Positions 55,733 through 64,000 of a stretch of 64,000 nt of DNA are shown here, piece after piece. The stretch lies in assembly GCF_030913365.1 (NCBI RefSeq), contig NZ_CP133160.1, positions 2,518,001-2,582,000 of the forward strand, read 5' to 3'. The stretch comes from Stenotrophomonas sp. 24(2023). GTDB lineage: Bacteria; Pseudomonadota; Gammaproteobacteria; Xanthomonadales; Xanthomonadaceae. A model generated the notes under the pieces. That model did no database searches, was not told the origin of the DNA, and saw nothing but the letters and a program-made list of their open reading frames with translations. A program made the translations under genes and the position numbers. Every line of letters begins with the position of its first letter. Positions within the stretch are counted from its first letter, which is position 1.

Positions 55733-56088
55733 GGCGGAGCCGGCCAGACAGTCGCGTCATCCCTTCGGGGGTGCCGAGGAAAGTCCGGGCTCCATAGGGC
55801 AAGGTGCCAGGTAACGCCTGGGCGGCGCAAGCCGACGGAAAGTGCAACAGAAAGATACCGCCTACGTCTTCTCCGGAAGGCCGGCAAGGGTGAAATGGTG
55901 CGGTAAGAGCGCACCGCGAGTCTGGCAACAGACCGGCACGGCAAACCCCACCTGGAGCAAGACCAAATAGGGATCCTTTGGCGCGGCCCGCGTTGGATCC
56001 GGGTAGGTTGCTTGAGCGTTGCGGTGACGTAACGCCTAGAGGAATGACTGTCCACGACAGAACCCGGCTTATCGGCCGGCTCCGCCTC
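55733..56088 (+). ncRNA. rnpB: RNase P RNA (class A)
   Basis: This RNA is the catalytic part of RNase P, which trims tRNA 5' ends. The conserved blocks are all present: CCAGACAGTCGC near the 5' end, GAGGAAAGTCCGGGCTCC, GGAAAGTGCAACAGAAA, GGTAAGAGCGCACCG, CAAACCCCACCTGGAGCAAG, CAAATAGGG, and a 3' AGAGGAATGACTGTCC. The ends pair perfectly: GGCGGAGCCGGCC (55733-55745) with GGCCGGCTCCGCC (56074-56086), closing the P1 helix. The 5' and 3' ends are placed from this pairing. It is bracketed by GTAG-type REP elements. Confidence 0.96.
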
Positions 56089-56096
56089 CTCTTTTC

Positions 56097-56119
56097 ATCC
56101 ACGCATGGCGTGGATCTAC
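56097..56119 (-). repeat. GTAG-type REP element after rnpB
   Basis: ATCCACGCATGGCGTGGAT followed by CTAC, identical to the element at 7678-7700. It lies between rnpB and the convergent NRDE gene. Confidence 0.8.
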
Positions 56120-56129
56120 ACGGCCGCGC

Positions 56130-56906
56130 CTAGAACTCGATATGGCTTTCGCCCACGAACGCGCCCTGCGCGCCGAAGCGGCGTTCGTGGATCTGCCCGT
56201 GGCCGTTGGCATCAATCAGGATCACCGTGCTGGCCCGCGTGCCGTAGTCGTCGCCGCGGATGAAGGCCGGGCTCAGCCAGCGCTCGCGCTCCAGGCCGAT
56301 GCCGGTGTCGGGCAGCGCGCTGTCGGCCGGGCGGTGTTCGTCAGCCAGCGCCTGCCATAGCAGGGCCAGATCGCTGTCGGCTGCGGACGGGCCGGCGGCC
56401 TGTTCCCCTTCCAGCCAGCGGGCAAGGCCGTCCATCAGTCGCCGGGTCTTGGGCCAGGGGGCATCCAGCGCGCCATTGGACATGCCGTGCACGCCGGGCC
56501 CCAGGGTCTGCCGCTCGGCCGGGTGGTTGCCCAGGTATTCCAGGCTGTGGCCGTCGGCCAGCAGCAGGTTGAACGGGGCATAGGCGGCGGCGATGCCGGC
56601 CAGCCGGTCGGTATGCACGGCCGCCGGTTCCTGGCTGCGCAGGAAGTCGGCCACCAGTGCCCCGCGCGAGGGGCCGGCCTGGGCGGCCAGCGGGTCACGC
56701 ACGTTGGTGACCACCGCCATGCGGCCGCCCGCGCCGACGCCGGCCCAACCGCCGCCGGAGCGCAGGTCACGCCCGCCGATGATCGACGGCGCCTCCTGCC
56801 AGCGCCCCAGGGGGGCCGTGGGGCGAGCGTGAAACTCATCACGGTTTCCGGCCATCACCAACCGCCAGTGCGGGTGGGTCCGCCAGCCGAGCGCAAGCAG
56901 GCACAT
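56130..56906 (-). CDS. NRDE family protein (TANGO2-like)
   Basis: The 258-residue product opens MCLLALGWRTHPHWRLVMAG and has NRDEFHARPT, the motif that names the family, followed by GGRDLRSGGGWAGV and later FNLLLADG and STVILID. The family has an N-terminal-nucleophile-like fold starting with Cys2 and is found in bacteria and, as TANGO2, in animals; the substrate is unknown, with haem handling proposed for some members. No signal peptide. It is divergent from the dcw cluster. Confidence 0.88.
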   Translation of the reverse strand: MCLLALGWRTHPHWRLVMAGNRDEFHARPTAPLGRWQEAPSIIGGRDLRSGGGWAGVGAGGRMAVVTNVRDPLAAQAGPSRGALVADFLRSQEPAAVHTDRLAGIAAAYAPFNLLLADGHSLEYLGNHPAERQTLGPGVHGMSNGALDAPWPKTRRLMDGLARWLEGEQAAGPSAADSDLALLWQALADEHRPADSALPDTGIGLERERWLSPAFIRGDDYGTRASTVILIDANGHGQIHERRFGAQGAFVGESHIEF

Positions 56907-57016
56907 GGCCGACAGTGTGCCGTTTTGCGCAGCGGACGGGCAGGGGGCAGGCCGCCCTGGGATGAATGCGCAGCAAGGGTTTCACGCCCCCTGCACGGCC
57001 CTGAACTGTCCCTCAA

Positions 57017-57031
57017 TCTCAAAAAATGAGA
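57017..57031. promoter_or_regulatory. TCTCA-A5-TGAGA inverted repeat upstream of dcw promoter
   Basis: A perfect 5-bp inverted repeat with an A5 centre in an AT-rich patch, between the NRDE gene and mraZ. The stretch 56907-57231 carries the dcw promoter region and no gene. Confidence 0.35.
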
Positions 57032-57044
57032 CGGATCAGCAACT

Positions 57045-57053
57045 TGTGGATAA
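57045..57053 (-). promoter_or_regulatory. Perfect DnaA box upstream of the dcw cluster
   Basis: TGTGGATAA is the exact complement of the DnaA 9-mer TTATCCACA. It lies about 70 bp upstream of the dcw -35 element. Confidence 0.5.
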
Positions 57054-57123
57054 GCCTTGAACAATTCTCTAAACATCGTTGCAAGCCATTGATGCAACTC
57101 GCGATTTTTCGATTGAAAAGTTG

Positions 57124-57151
57124 TTGACAACCCTTGGGGCGCTGCTAAGGT
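57124..57151 (+). promoter_or_regulatory. Probable dcw (mraZ) promoter
   Basis: A perfect -35 TTGACA (57124-57129) is followed at 16 bp by TAAGGT (57146-57151). It is the best sigma70-type promoter seen in the window and stands where the dcw promoter is expected, some 80 bp before mraZ. Confidence 0.75.
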
Positions 57152-57195
57152 GGGCAACAGAGGGAAAACCGGGTTTTTTGTGGGTTTTCGTGGTT
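57151..57195 (+). promoter_or_regulatory. MraZ operator: phased TGGG repeats
   Basis: TGGG-type sites stand at 57151 (TGGG), 57161 (AGGG), 57170 (CGGG), 57181 (TGGG) and 57191 (TGGT), close to a 10-bp period. MraZ proteins bind rows of TGGGN repeats with 10-bp spacing just after the dcw promoter, so this is a likely autoregulatory operator. Confidence 0.7.
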
Positions 57196-57231
57196 CAATG
57201 TTTCACCGGGCGAAGGACAGGTGCAGGCGTC

Positions 57232-57678
57232 GTGTTTCAGGGCGAGACGGCCATCACAGTTGACGACAAAGGACGCATGGCGGTTCCCACCGCCTATCGC
57301 GACCTGGTCGCGCGCGTGAGCAACAACCGCCTGGTCCTGACCTACAACCCGTTCGAATCCGGCTGCCTGTGGCTGTACGCCGAATCGGAATGGGAACGCG
57401 TCCGCGACGACGTCATGGCCAAGCCGAACACCCAGCGCGTGGTGCGCCTGCTGCAGCAGAAGCTGGTGGGTTCGGCCGCACATCTTGAACTGGACGGCAA
57501 TGGCCGTATCAGCATCCCCGCCAGCCACCGCGGTGCGGTCGGCATAGAGAAGAAGGCGGTACTGCTGGGCATGGGTGACAAATTCGAACTATGGAGCGAG
57601 CAGGCACATCGTGCCCTGATCCAGCAGACGCTGTCTGATGAGGATCTGGGAGATGGGTTGCTCGACCTGAAGTTGTGA
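57232..57678 (+). CDS. mraZ: Transcriptional regulator MraZ, GTG start
   Basis: MraZ is the DNA-binding regulator at the head of the dcw cluster, acting on its own promoter. The 148-residue product has two copies of the SpoVT/AbrB-like fold: [19 protein letters not shown] in the first half and [17 protein letters not shown] in the second. The family N-terminus requires the GTG at 57232; an in-frame ATG at 57079 would read through the promoter and operator. It overlaps rsmH by GTGA. Confidence 0.95.
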   Translation: MFQGETAITVDDKGRMAVPTAYRDLVARVSNNRLVLTYNPFESGCLWLYAESEWERVRDDVMAKPNTQRVVRLLQQKLVGSAAHLELDGNGRISIPASHRGAVGIEKKAVLLGMGDKFELWSEQAHRALIQQTLSDEDLGDGLLDLKL

Positions 57679-58661
57679 GCCGGGGTGCCCGGATGCGCCC
57701 GGAAGCGCAGACCGGTCACCTCCCGGTGTCGCAGTCGCCGGCGGTGCATCTGCCGGTCCTGTACACCCAGGTCCTGGAAGGCCTGAGGGTGATCGAAAAC
57801 GGACGTTACCTGGATGGCACGTTCGGTCGTGGCGGTCACGCCCGTGGCGTGCTGTCGCAGCTGGGTGCCGAGGGGCGCTTGCTGGTCATGGACAAGGATC
57901 CGGACGCCATCGCTGTCGCACAGCGCGATTTCGCGCCGGACCCGCGCGTGTCCATCTTCCGTGGCAGCTTCGCCCAGCTGCTGCAGTGGGATGAGACCGT
58001 TGCCGGGCTGGATGGCGTGCTGTTCGACCTGGGGGTGTCCTCGCCGCAGCTGGATGTGGCCGAGCGCGGTTTCAGCTTCGGCAAGGATGGCCCGCTGGAC
58101 ATGCGCATGGACCCGGACAACGGGCAGAGCGCGGCCGAGTGGATCAACCACGCCGATGAGCAGGCCATTGCCGATGTGCTGTGGGCCTACGGCGAAGAAC
58201 GCCAGAGCCGGCGCATCGCCCGCGCCATCGTGGCCCGCCGCCAGAAGCAGCCGTTTGCCCGCACCGCCGAACTGGCCGAGCTGATCGCTTCGGTCATGCC
58301 GCGCGGCAAGGACAAGATCCACCCGGCCACGCGCAGCTTCCAGGCCATCCGCATCCACATCAACCGCGAGCTGGCCGACCTGGAAGCCGGCCTGGATGCG
58401 GCCGTCGAACGGCTCAAGCCCGGTGGCCGGCTGGCGGTCATCAGCTTCCATTCGCTGGAAGACCGCATCGTCAAGCAGTACATGAACCGCCTGGCCAAGG
58501 CCCCGCCGGCCAACCGCCGCCTGCCCGAGGCCGTGGCGTTCGTGCCCACGCTGGACCTGATCGGCGGTGCCATCAAGGCCACCGACGAGGAACTGGCCGC
58601 CAACCCGCGTGCGCGCAGTGCCGTGCTGCGCGTGGCCCAGAAACGCGAGGCCGGCGCATGA
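57675..58661 (+). CDS. rsmH: 16S rRNA m4C1402 methyltransferase RsmH
   Basis: RsmH (MraW) methylates N4 of C1402 in 16S rRNA, the same nucleotide modified by RsmI encoded 2 kb upstream. The 328-residue product has [29 protein letters not shown] (SAM loop), [19 protein letters not shown] and [15 protein letters not shown], and ends with [12 protein letters not shown]. The GTG at 57675 overlaps the mraZ stop; ATG 57693, six codons on, is also possible. Confidence 0.95.
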   Translation: MSRGARMRPEAQTGHLPVSQSPAVHLPVLYTQVLEGLRVIENGRYLDGTFGRGGHARGVLSQLGAEGRLLVMDKDPDAIAVAQRDFAPDPRVSIFRGSFAQLLQWDETVAGLDGVLFDLGVSSPQLDVAERGFSFGKDGPLDMRMDPDNGQSAAEWINHADEQAIADVLWAYGEERQSRRIARAIVARRQKQPFARTAELAELIASVMPRGKDKIHPATRSFQAIRIHINRELADLEAGLDAAVERLKPGGRLAVISFHSLEDRIVKQYMNRLAKAPPANRRLPEAVAFVPTLDLIGGAIKATDEELAANPRARSAVLRVAQKREAGA

Positions 58662-58921
58662 GCCGCCTGCTGCTGATCGTGCTGCTGGCCTGCACCGTCG
58701 CTTCGGCGATCGGTGTGGTGTTCGTGCGCCACCGCCATCGGCAGACCTTCATCGAACTCTCGCGCGCCGAGCGCGTGCGCGATGACCTGAACATCGAATT
58801 CGGCCGCCTGCAGCTGGAACAGGCAACGCTGGCCGAATCCAACCGCGTCGATGGGATCGCCCGCGACAAGCTGGGCATGAAGTTCCCTGAAGCGGCCGAC
58901 GTGGTGGTGGTGCGCCCATGA
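58658..58921 (+). CDS. ftsL: Cell division protein FtsL
   Basis: FtsL is a small bitopic divisome protein that acts with FtsB and FtsQ to activate FtsI/FtsW. The 87-residue product has a short N-terminus, one membrane helix ([20 protein letters not shown]) and a periplasmic coiled coil ([20 protein letters not shown]) ending with [16 protein letters not shown]. It is short and would be missed by length alone; ATGA overlaps on both sides and the position between rsmH and ftsI fix it. Confidence 0.93.
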   Translation: MSRLLLIVLLACTVASAIGVVFVRHRHRQTFIELSRAERVRDDLNIEFGRLQLEQATLAESNRVDGIARDKLGMKFPEAADVVVVRP

Positions 58922-60765
58922 GCAAGACCGGCCGCAACCGCCCGCGCAACGCCTTCAACCTGCGCCAGCGCCTGCGCTGGGTGGCGCTGGCCCTTGGCCT
59001 GTGCTCGGTCTCGCTGGTGGGCCGTGCGGCCTACGTGCAGATCATCAACAGCGATTTCTACCAGCGCCAGGGCGAGGCCCGCTACCTGCGCGAGCTGCCG
59101 ATCAAGACCTCGCGCGGCATGATCACCGACCGCAACGGCGAGCCGGTGGCAGTGTCCACGCCGGTGGCCTCGATCTGGGTGAACCCGCAGGACCTGCTGC
59201 GTTCGCCCGAGCGCATCCCGGAGCTGGCCAAGGCCGTGGGCATGTCGGTGGACGAGCTGAGCAGCCGCCTGTCGCAGAAGTCGGACAAGGAATTCATGTA
59301 CCTGCGCCGCCGGATCAACCCGGACGAGGCCGAGCGGGTGGTGGCCCTGAAGATTCCGGGCGTGGCCGCGCAGCGCGAGTTCCGCCGCTTCTACCCGCAG
59401 GGTGAGGCGATGGCGCACGTGCTGGGCTTCACCAACATCGACGACCGCGGCCAGGAAGGGCTGGAACTGGCCTTCGACGAGTGGCTGCGCGGCAAGCCCG
59501 GCGCCAAGCGGGTGATCCGCAACCGCAAGGGCGAAACGGTGGAAAGCGACCTGCTGCGCGCCGCCGAGCCGGGCAAGGACCTGACCCTGAGCATCGACCG
59601 CCGCATCCAGTACCTGGCGTACAAGGAGCTGCGCAACGCACTGGTGGCCAACAAGGCGGCCGGTGGTTCGATGGTCATCATGGACGTGGCCACGGGTGAA
59701 ATCCTGGCCATGGTCAACCTGCCGACCTACAACCCCAATTCGCTGACCGGCGCGGTGCCCGATACGCGCCGCAACCGGGCCGTGACCGACCTGGTCGAGC
59801 CGGGCTCGACGATGAAGCCGCTGACCATCGCCACCGCGCTGCAGGCCGGTGCGGTGACCAAGGACACCATCATCGACACCAACCCGGGCTACATGAGCCT
59901 GGGCCGGTTCACCATCAAGGACGTGCCGCGCAACAACGGCGTGCTGAACGTGACCGGGGTGATCACCCGCAGCTCGAACATCGGCGCGGCCAAGATCGCC
60001 GCCAAGATGCCCGACCAGACCTTCTACGATGGCGTGCGCCGCTTCGGCTACGGCGCGTCGCCGCACAGCGGCTTCCCGGGGGAATCGGCCGGCGTGGTGA
60101 TGCGCCCGGCACGCTGGTCGGGCACCACCAAGACCACCATGTCCTACGGTTACGGCCTGTCGGTGACGCCGCTGCAGATCGCCACCGCGTACTCGGCGCT
60201 GGGCAACGGCGGCCGGCTGATCCCGCCGACCTTCGTCAAGGGCCAGCACAGCGAAGCGCACCAGGTGATCGACCCGCAGATCGCCAAGGAAGTGGTGGCG
60301 ATGATGGAAACGGTGGTCACCCAGGGTGGTGCCAAGCAGGCGGCGGTGCTGGGCTACCACGTGGCCGGCAAGACCGGTACCGCGCGCAAGGCCGGCCCCG
60401 GCGGTTACGAGCGCGGCCACTACAACGCGCTGTTCGCCGGCGTGGTGCCGGCGACCAACCCGCGCTTTGCCACGGTCATCGTCATCAACGACCCGCAGGC
60501 GGGCAAGTTCTACGGTGGCCTGGTGTCCGCGCCGGTCTACCACAACGTGATGGAAGGCGCGCTGCGCCTGATGGACGTGCCGCCGGACGATATCCAGTCC
60601 TGGCTGGCCGCGCAGCAGTCGGGCAAGACCGGCCACAGTGCCTCGGTGCTGCCGGCCCCGCCGGCCGAAGCCGCGCTGCCGGCCGATGCCGCCGCCGAAT
60701 TCGATGCCGCCCTGCCCACCGCACACAACACGGTGCCTGCCCCGACCACGGGAGGCACGCAATGA
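58918..60765 (+). CDS. ftsI: Peptidoglycan D,D-transpeptidase FtsI (PBP3)
   Basis: FtsI cross-links septal peptidoglycan. The 615-residue product has an N-terminal membrane helix (about 20-38), a dimerisation/pedestal domain with [17 protein letters not shown], and a transpeptidase domain with STMK (Ser297 nucleophile), SSN (352-354) and KTGT (485-488). A Pro/Ala-rich tail of some 40 residues ends it. ATGA overlaps link it to ftsL and murE. Confidence 0.96.
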   Translation: MSKTGRNRPRNAFNLRQRLRWVALALGLCSVSLVGRAAYVQIINSDFYQRQGEARYLRELPIKTSRGMITDRNGEPVAVSTPVASIWVNPQDLLRSPERIPELAKAVGMSVDELSSRLSQKSDKEFMYLRRRINPDEAERVVALKIPGVAAQREFRRFYPQGEAMAHVLGFTNIDDRGQEGLELAFDEWLRGKPGAKRVIRNRKGETVESDLLRAAEPGKDLTLSIDRRIQYLAYKELRNALVANKAAGGSMVIMDVATGEILAMVNLPTYNPNSLTGAVPDTRRNRAVTDLVEPGSTMKPLTIATALQAGAVTKDTIIDTNPGYMSLGRFTIKDVPRNNGVLNVTGVITRSSNIGAAKIAAKMPDQTFYDGVRRFGYGASPHSGFPGESAGVVMRPARWSGTTKTTMSYGYGLSVTPLQIATAYSALGNGGRLIPPTFVKGQHSEAHQVIDPQIAKEVVAMMETVVTQGGAKQAAVLGYHVAGKTGTARKAGPGGYERGHYNALFAGVVPATNPRFATVIVINDPQAGKFYGGLVSAPVYHNVMEGALRLMDVPPDDIQSWLAAQQSGKTGHSASVLPAPPAEAALPADAAAEFDAALPTAHNTVPAPTTGGTQ

Positions 60766-62270
60766 GCCAGACGATGTTGCTTTCGCAGTTGCTTCCCGAT
60801 GTGGCCCTGGCGGGCCACGATCCCGTGCTGACCGGCCTGGTGCTGGACAGCCGCGCCGTGCGCCCGGGCAATGCCTTCGTGGCGATCGCCGGGTTCGGCG
60901 CGCATGGGCTGGGCTTTGTCGACCAGGCCCGCGCGGCCGGTGCGGCAGCGATCCTGTTTGAACCGCCGGCGCCGGACGACCTGCCGGCCCCGGCCGATGC
61001 CATTGCCGTGCCGGGCCTGCGTGCGCGCCTGGGCGCGATGGCCGACCAGTTCCATGGCGCGCCGTCGCGCGCGATGACGATGGTCGGTGTCACCGGCACC
61101 AACGGCAAGACCTCCAGCGTGCAGCTGCTGGCCCAGGCGTGGCACCTGCTGGGTACCACCAGTGGCAGTATCGGCACGCTGGGCGCCGGACTTTATGGTG
61201 CGGTCGAGCCGACCGGCTTCACCACCCCGCTGGTGCTGCAGATGCACGCGCTGCTGGCGCAGCTGCGCGATGGCGGTGCCGGTGCGGTGGCGATGGAAGT
61301 CAGCTCGCACGCGCTGGACCAGGGCCGCGTGGATGCCGTGCACTACGACGTGGCGGTGTTCACCAACCTCACCCGCGACCATCTGGATTACCACGGCGAC
61401 ATGGCCAGCTACGGCGCGGCCAAGGCCCGTCTGTTCCATCGCCCCGGCCTGAAGGCGGCGGTGGTGAACCTGGACGATGCGTTCGGTCGTGAACTGTTCG
61501 CGGGCCTGCCGGCCGGCGTGACTGCCATTGGCCTGAGCTCGCGTGGTGCCGAGGGCGCCGGCGTGCGTGCAGACGATCTGCATCTGGATGGCCGTGGCAT
61601 CGGCTTCACCCTGCGCATCGACGGCGCACACGCGGTGGTGCAGTCGCCGCTGCTGGGCCGCTTCAACGTGGACAACCTGCTGGCCGTGGCCGGCACCCTG
61701 CATGCGCTGGGTGAACCGCTGGAGCGCATCGCACAGGTGCTGTCGGCGCTGCAGCCGATCCGCGGCCGCATGAACCGCCTGGGCGGCGAAGACGGTCTGC
61801 CCACCGTGGTGATCGACTACGCGCACACGCCCGACGCGCTGGAACAGGCGCTGGACAGCCTGCACGGCCACCTGCAGGGCCGCCTGTTCTGCGTGTTCGG
61901 CTGCGGTGGCGAACGTGATACCGGCAAGCGCCCGCAGATGGCGGCCATCGCCGAGCGCCTGGCCAGTGATGTCATCATCACCGACGACAACCCGCGCAAC
62001 GAGGACGGTGACCGCATCGTGGCCGACATCGTCGCCGGGCTGAGCCACCCGGGCGCCGCCACCGTGCAGCGCGACCGTGCCCGGGCCATCGGCCTGGCGG
62101 TCAAGCGCGCCGAGGCCGGTGACATCATCCTGATCGCCGGCAAGGGCCACGAGCCCTACCAGGAGGTCAAGGGCACCCGCTACGACTTCGACGACACCGA
62201 GGTGGCCGCCGCTGCGCTGGCTGCGAAGGTGGGCGTGCTGGCCGCGCGCGCTGCGGGAGGTGCCGCATGA
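60762..62270 (+). CDS. murE: UDP-MurNAc-L-Ala-D-Glu:meso-diaminopimelate ligase
   Basis: MurE adds the third amino acid to the peptidoglycan precursor in the cytoplasm. The 502-residue product has the three Mur-ligase domains, with GVTGTNGKT (109-117) for [27 protein letters not shown] and the DNPR motif (409-412) that marks meso-diaminopimelate as the substrate. Length is normal. It overlaps ftsI and murF by ATGA. Confidence 0.96.
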   Translation: MSQTMLLSQLLPDVALAGHDPVLTGLVLDSRAVRPGNAFVAIAGFGAHGLGFVDQARAAGAAAILFEPPAPDDLPAPADAIAVPGLRARLGAMADQFHGAPSRAMTMVGVTGTNGKTSSVQLLAQAWHLLGTTSGSIGTLGAGLYGAVEPTGFTTPLVLQMHALLAQLRDGGAGAVAMEVSSHALDQGRVDAVHYDVAVFTNLTRDHLDYHGDMASYGAAKARLFHRPGLKAAVVNLDDAFGRELFAGLPAGVTAIGLSSRGAEGAGVRADDLHLDGRGIGFTLRIDGAHAVVQSPLLGRFNVDNLLAVAGTLHALGEPLERIAQVLSALQPIRGRMNRLGGEDGLPTVVIDYAHTPDALEQALDSLHGHLQGRLFCVFGCGGERDTGKRPQMAAIAERLASDVIITDDNPRNEDGDRIVADIVAGLSHPGAATVQRDRARAIGLAVKRAEAGDIILIAGKGHEPYQEVKGTRYDFDDTEVAAAALAAKVGVLAARAAGGAA

Positions 62271-63661
62271 AGCGCACCCTGCTGTCGCTGATCGCGCACT
62301 GGGCCGGCGGCGAGATCCACGGCGACGACGTGGCCATCGATGCAATCAGCAACGACACCCGCAACCTTCGCCCGGGCAGCCTGTACGTGGCGCTGCGCGG
62401 CGAGCGTTTCGACGGCCATGATTTTGCGGCCGATGCGCTGGCACGCGGTGCCAGTGCCCTGCTGGTCGAGCGCCTGTTGCCGGTCGAACTGCCGCAGGTG
62501 CTGGTGGCCGACAGTGAACGCGCGCTGGCGCGCATTGCCGCCGGCATGCAGCGCGACCGTGGCACTGAACTGTTCGCCATCACCGGCAGCAACGGCAAGA
62601 CCAGCGTCAAGAGCCTGCTGCTGGCGATCCTGCAGCAGGTGGCGCAGGCCGATGGCACGGTGGTGTATGCCAACCCGGGCAACCGCAACAACGAGATCGG
62701 CCTGCCGCTGGCGGTCATCGATGCGCCGGAAGATGCCGACTACGCGGTCTACGAGATGGGCGCCGGCAAGCCGGGCGACATCGCCTACCTGACCGACATC
62801 GCCCGCCCGCGCTACGCACTGGTCAACAACATCGCCCCGGCGCATCTGGAACGCATGGGTACCCTGCAGGGCGTGGCCCTGACCAAGGGCGCCATCTATG
62901 CCGCGCTGCCGGCCGATGGCGTGGCTGTCATCAATGCCGACGATGCCTATGGCATCTGGTTCGAGCAGCATTTCATCGGCCCCCCGCCGCGCTGCCGCGT
63001 GCTGCGCTTCGGCCTGGACCACAGCGCGGACATCACCGCGCGCGACATCCGCCCAACCGCTGCCGGCAGCCAGTTCACCCTGGTGACCCCTGCCGGCCAG
63101 GTGCCGGTGGCGCTGGGCCTGCCGGGCCGCCACAACATCGGCAACGCGCTGGCGGCCACCGCGCTGGCGCTGGCCGCCGGCATCGCGCTGGACCGCATCG
63201 TCGCCGGCCTGATCGCCGCCGAACCGGTGCCGGGCCGGCAGATCGCCCACCAGCTGCCCAACGGTGCGGTGCTGGTGGATGACAGCTACAACGCCAACCC
63301 CGGCTCGCTGGCCGCGGCCATCGATGCGCTGGCCGCGGCCCCGGAAGAGGGCTGGCTGGTGCTGGGCGACATGCGCGAGCTGGGCCCGGATGGGGCGGCG
63401 CTGCACGCCCAGGCCGGGCTGCGTGCGCGCCAGGCCGGGCTCAAGCGCCTGTATGCGCTGGGCGAACTCAGCGCCGCCGCTGCGGCTGCCTTCGGTGAGG
63501 GCGGCCGTCATTTCACGACCCATGACGCGCTGTCGCAGGCGCTCAAGGACGAGCTGCACGCGGGCGTGCGCTGCCTGGTCAAGGGCTCCCGTGGCAGTGC
63601 CATGGACACGATCGTCAAGGCGCTGTTGGCGCAAGGAGAGGAATCCCCGCATGTTGTATGA
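62267..63661 (+). CDS. murF: UDP-MurNAc-tripeptide:D-Ala-D-Ala ligase
   Basis: MurF adds D-Ala-D-Ala to finish the UDP-MurNAc pentapeptide. The 464-residue product has an N-terminal UDP-binding domain ([20 protein letters not shown]), [14 protein letters not shown] (105-118) for [26 protein letters not shown] and [12 protein letters not shown] in the third domain. It overlaps murE by ATGA and mraY by 11 bp. Confidence 0.96.
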   Translation: MKRTLLSLIAHWAGGEIHGDDVAIDAISNDTRNLRPGSLYVALRGERFDGHDFAADALARGASALLVERLLPVELPQVLVADSERALARIAAGMQRDRGTELFAITGSNGKTSVKSLLLAILQQVAQADGTVVYANPGNRNNEIGLPLAVIDAPEDADYAVYEMGAGKPGDIAYLTDIARPRYALVNNIAPAHLERMGTLQGVALTKGAIYAALPADGVAVINADDAYGIWFEQHFIGPPPRCRVLRFGLDHSADITARDIRPTAAGSQFTLVTPAGQVPVALGLPGRHNIGNALAATALALAAGIALDRIVAGLIAAEPVPGRQIAHQLPNGAVLVDDSYNANPGSLAAAIDALAAAPEEGWLVLGDMRELGPDGAALHAQAGLRARQAGLKRLYALGELSAAAAAAFGEGGRHFTTHDALSQALKDELHAGVRCLVKGSRGSAMDTIVKALLAQGEESPHVV

Positions 63662-64000
63662 ACTGGCTCGATGGTTGCAGCAGTTGGAGAGCCTGTTCGG
63701 GCTGTTCAACTACCAGACGTTCCGCGCCATCCTTGCCGCGCTGACGGCCCTGTTCCTGTCGCTGTGGCTCGGCCCGGCGGTGATCCGCCGGCTTGCCCAG
63801 TTCAAGGGCGGCCAGCCGATCCGCAAGGACGGCCCGCAGACCCATTTCTCCAAGGCCGGCACGCCGACCATGGGCGGTTCGCTGATCCTGCTCACCGTCA
63901 CCCTGTCGGTGCTGATGTGGGCTGACCTGCGCAACCGCTACATCTGGCTGGTGCTGGCGGTGATGCTGTGCTTCGGCGCCATCGGCTGGTACGACGACTG
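63651..64000 (+). CDS. mraY: Phospho-MurNAc-pentapeptide transferase MraY, 3' end cut by window
   Basis: MraY makes lipid I by moving phospho-MurNAc-pentapeptide onto undecaprenyl phosphate at the inner membrane. The visible 116 residues hold the first helix ([19 protein letters not shown]), the loop [20 protein letters not shown], which is a hallmark of the family, and a second helix that ends at WYDD, the first catalytic Asp pair, just at the window edge. AGGAGAGG precedes the ATG. It continues off the window. Confidence 0.95.
   Translation, partial: MLYELARWLQQLESLFGLFNYQTFRAILAALTALFLSLWLGPAVIRRLAQFKGGQPIRKDGPQTHFSKAGTPTMGGSLILLTVTLSVLMWADLRNRYIWLVLAVMLCFGAIGWYDD

Noticed and set aside
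57079..57231. Upstream ATG start for mraZ
   Set aside because: It would translate through the promoter and TGGG operator; the family N-terminus begins at the GTG at 57232.

Overview
The window is GC-rich chromosomal DNA from a gamma-proteobacterium of the Xanthomonadaceae, most likely a Stenotrophomonas. The case rests on four things: an Xps-type II secretion cluster with xpsN just before xpsD, an Ax21-family outer membrane protein, a dcw cell-wall cluster of the family's type, and many short palindromes headed by GTAG, which match the GTAG-type REP elements (SMAG) known from Stenotrophomonas maltophilia. Species cannot be set from the sequence alone. Both window edges cut genes: gspG on the left and mraY on the right.

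Layout. 1-7635: type II secretion genes gspG-H-I-J-K-L-M-xpsN-gspD, nearly all joined by ATGA overlaps. 7823-10769: two GT2-type glycosyltransferases and pncB. 10770-23224: a cellulose operon (bcsD, a small proline-rich protein, bcsA, bcsB, bcsZ, bcsC) followed by a second bcsZ. 23274-29634: purine permease, ettA, an RcnB-like protein, glyA, a small membrane protein and nrdR. 29641-36990: riboflavin and thiamine genes (ribD, FMN riboswitch, ribE, ribBA, ribH, nusB, thiL) interrupted by a lipoprotein and an Ax21-type protein on the other strand and studded with GTAG repeats. 37032-39192: a direct duplication of about 810 bp carrying two copies of an unrecognised gene around a DUF805 gene. 39193-50563: surface and adhesion region with two divergent autotransporters and a four-gene CS1/cable-type fimbrial operon. 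50607-56906: FAD-linked oxidase, yraN, lpoA, rsmI, RNase P RNA and an NRDE protein. 57017-64000: start of the dcw cluster (mraZ, rsmH, ftsL, ftsI, murE, murF, mraY).

How the parts work together. Much of the window serves the cell envelope: protein export through the outer membrane, cellulose synthesis gated by a PilZ domain, fimbriae, autotransporters, peptidoglycan synthesis (dcw genes and the PBP1A activator LpoA). The riboflavin genes are split around an FMN riboswitch that controls ribE-ribBA-ribH and perhaps nusB, while ribD sits behind a GTAG-repeat array next to nrdR. RibBA keeps its RibB half, but the RibA half has lost all three zinc cysteines.

Most unusual: two GTAG-repeat arrays of eight units each (units of about 65 bp and exactly 75 bp), placed directly before ribD and the FAD oxidase; the duplicated orphan transcription unit, whose leader has a long inverted repeat with unchanged arms; the second bcsZ; and a structured leader upstream of bcsD.
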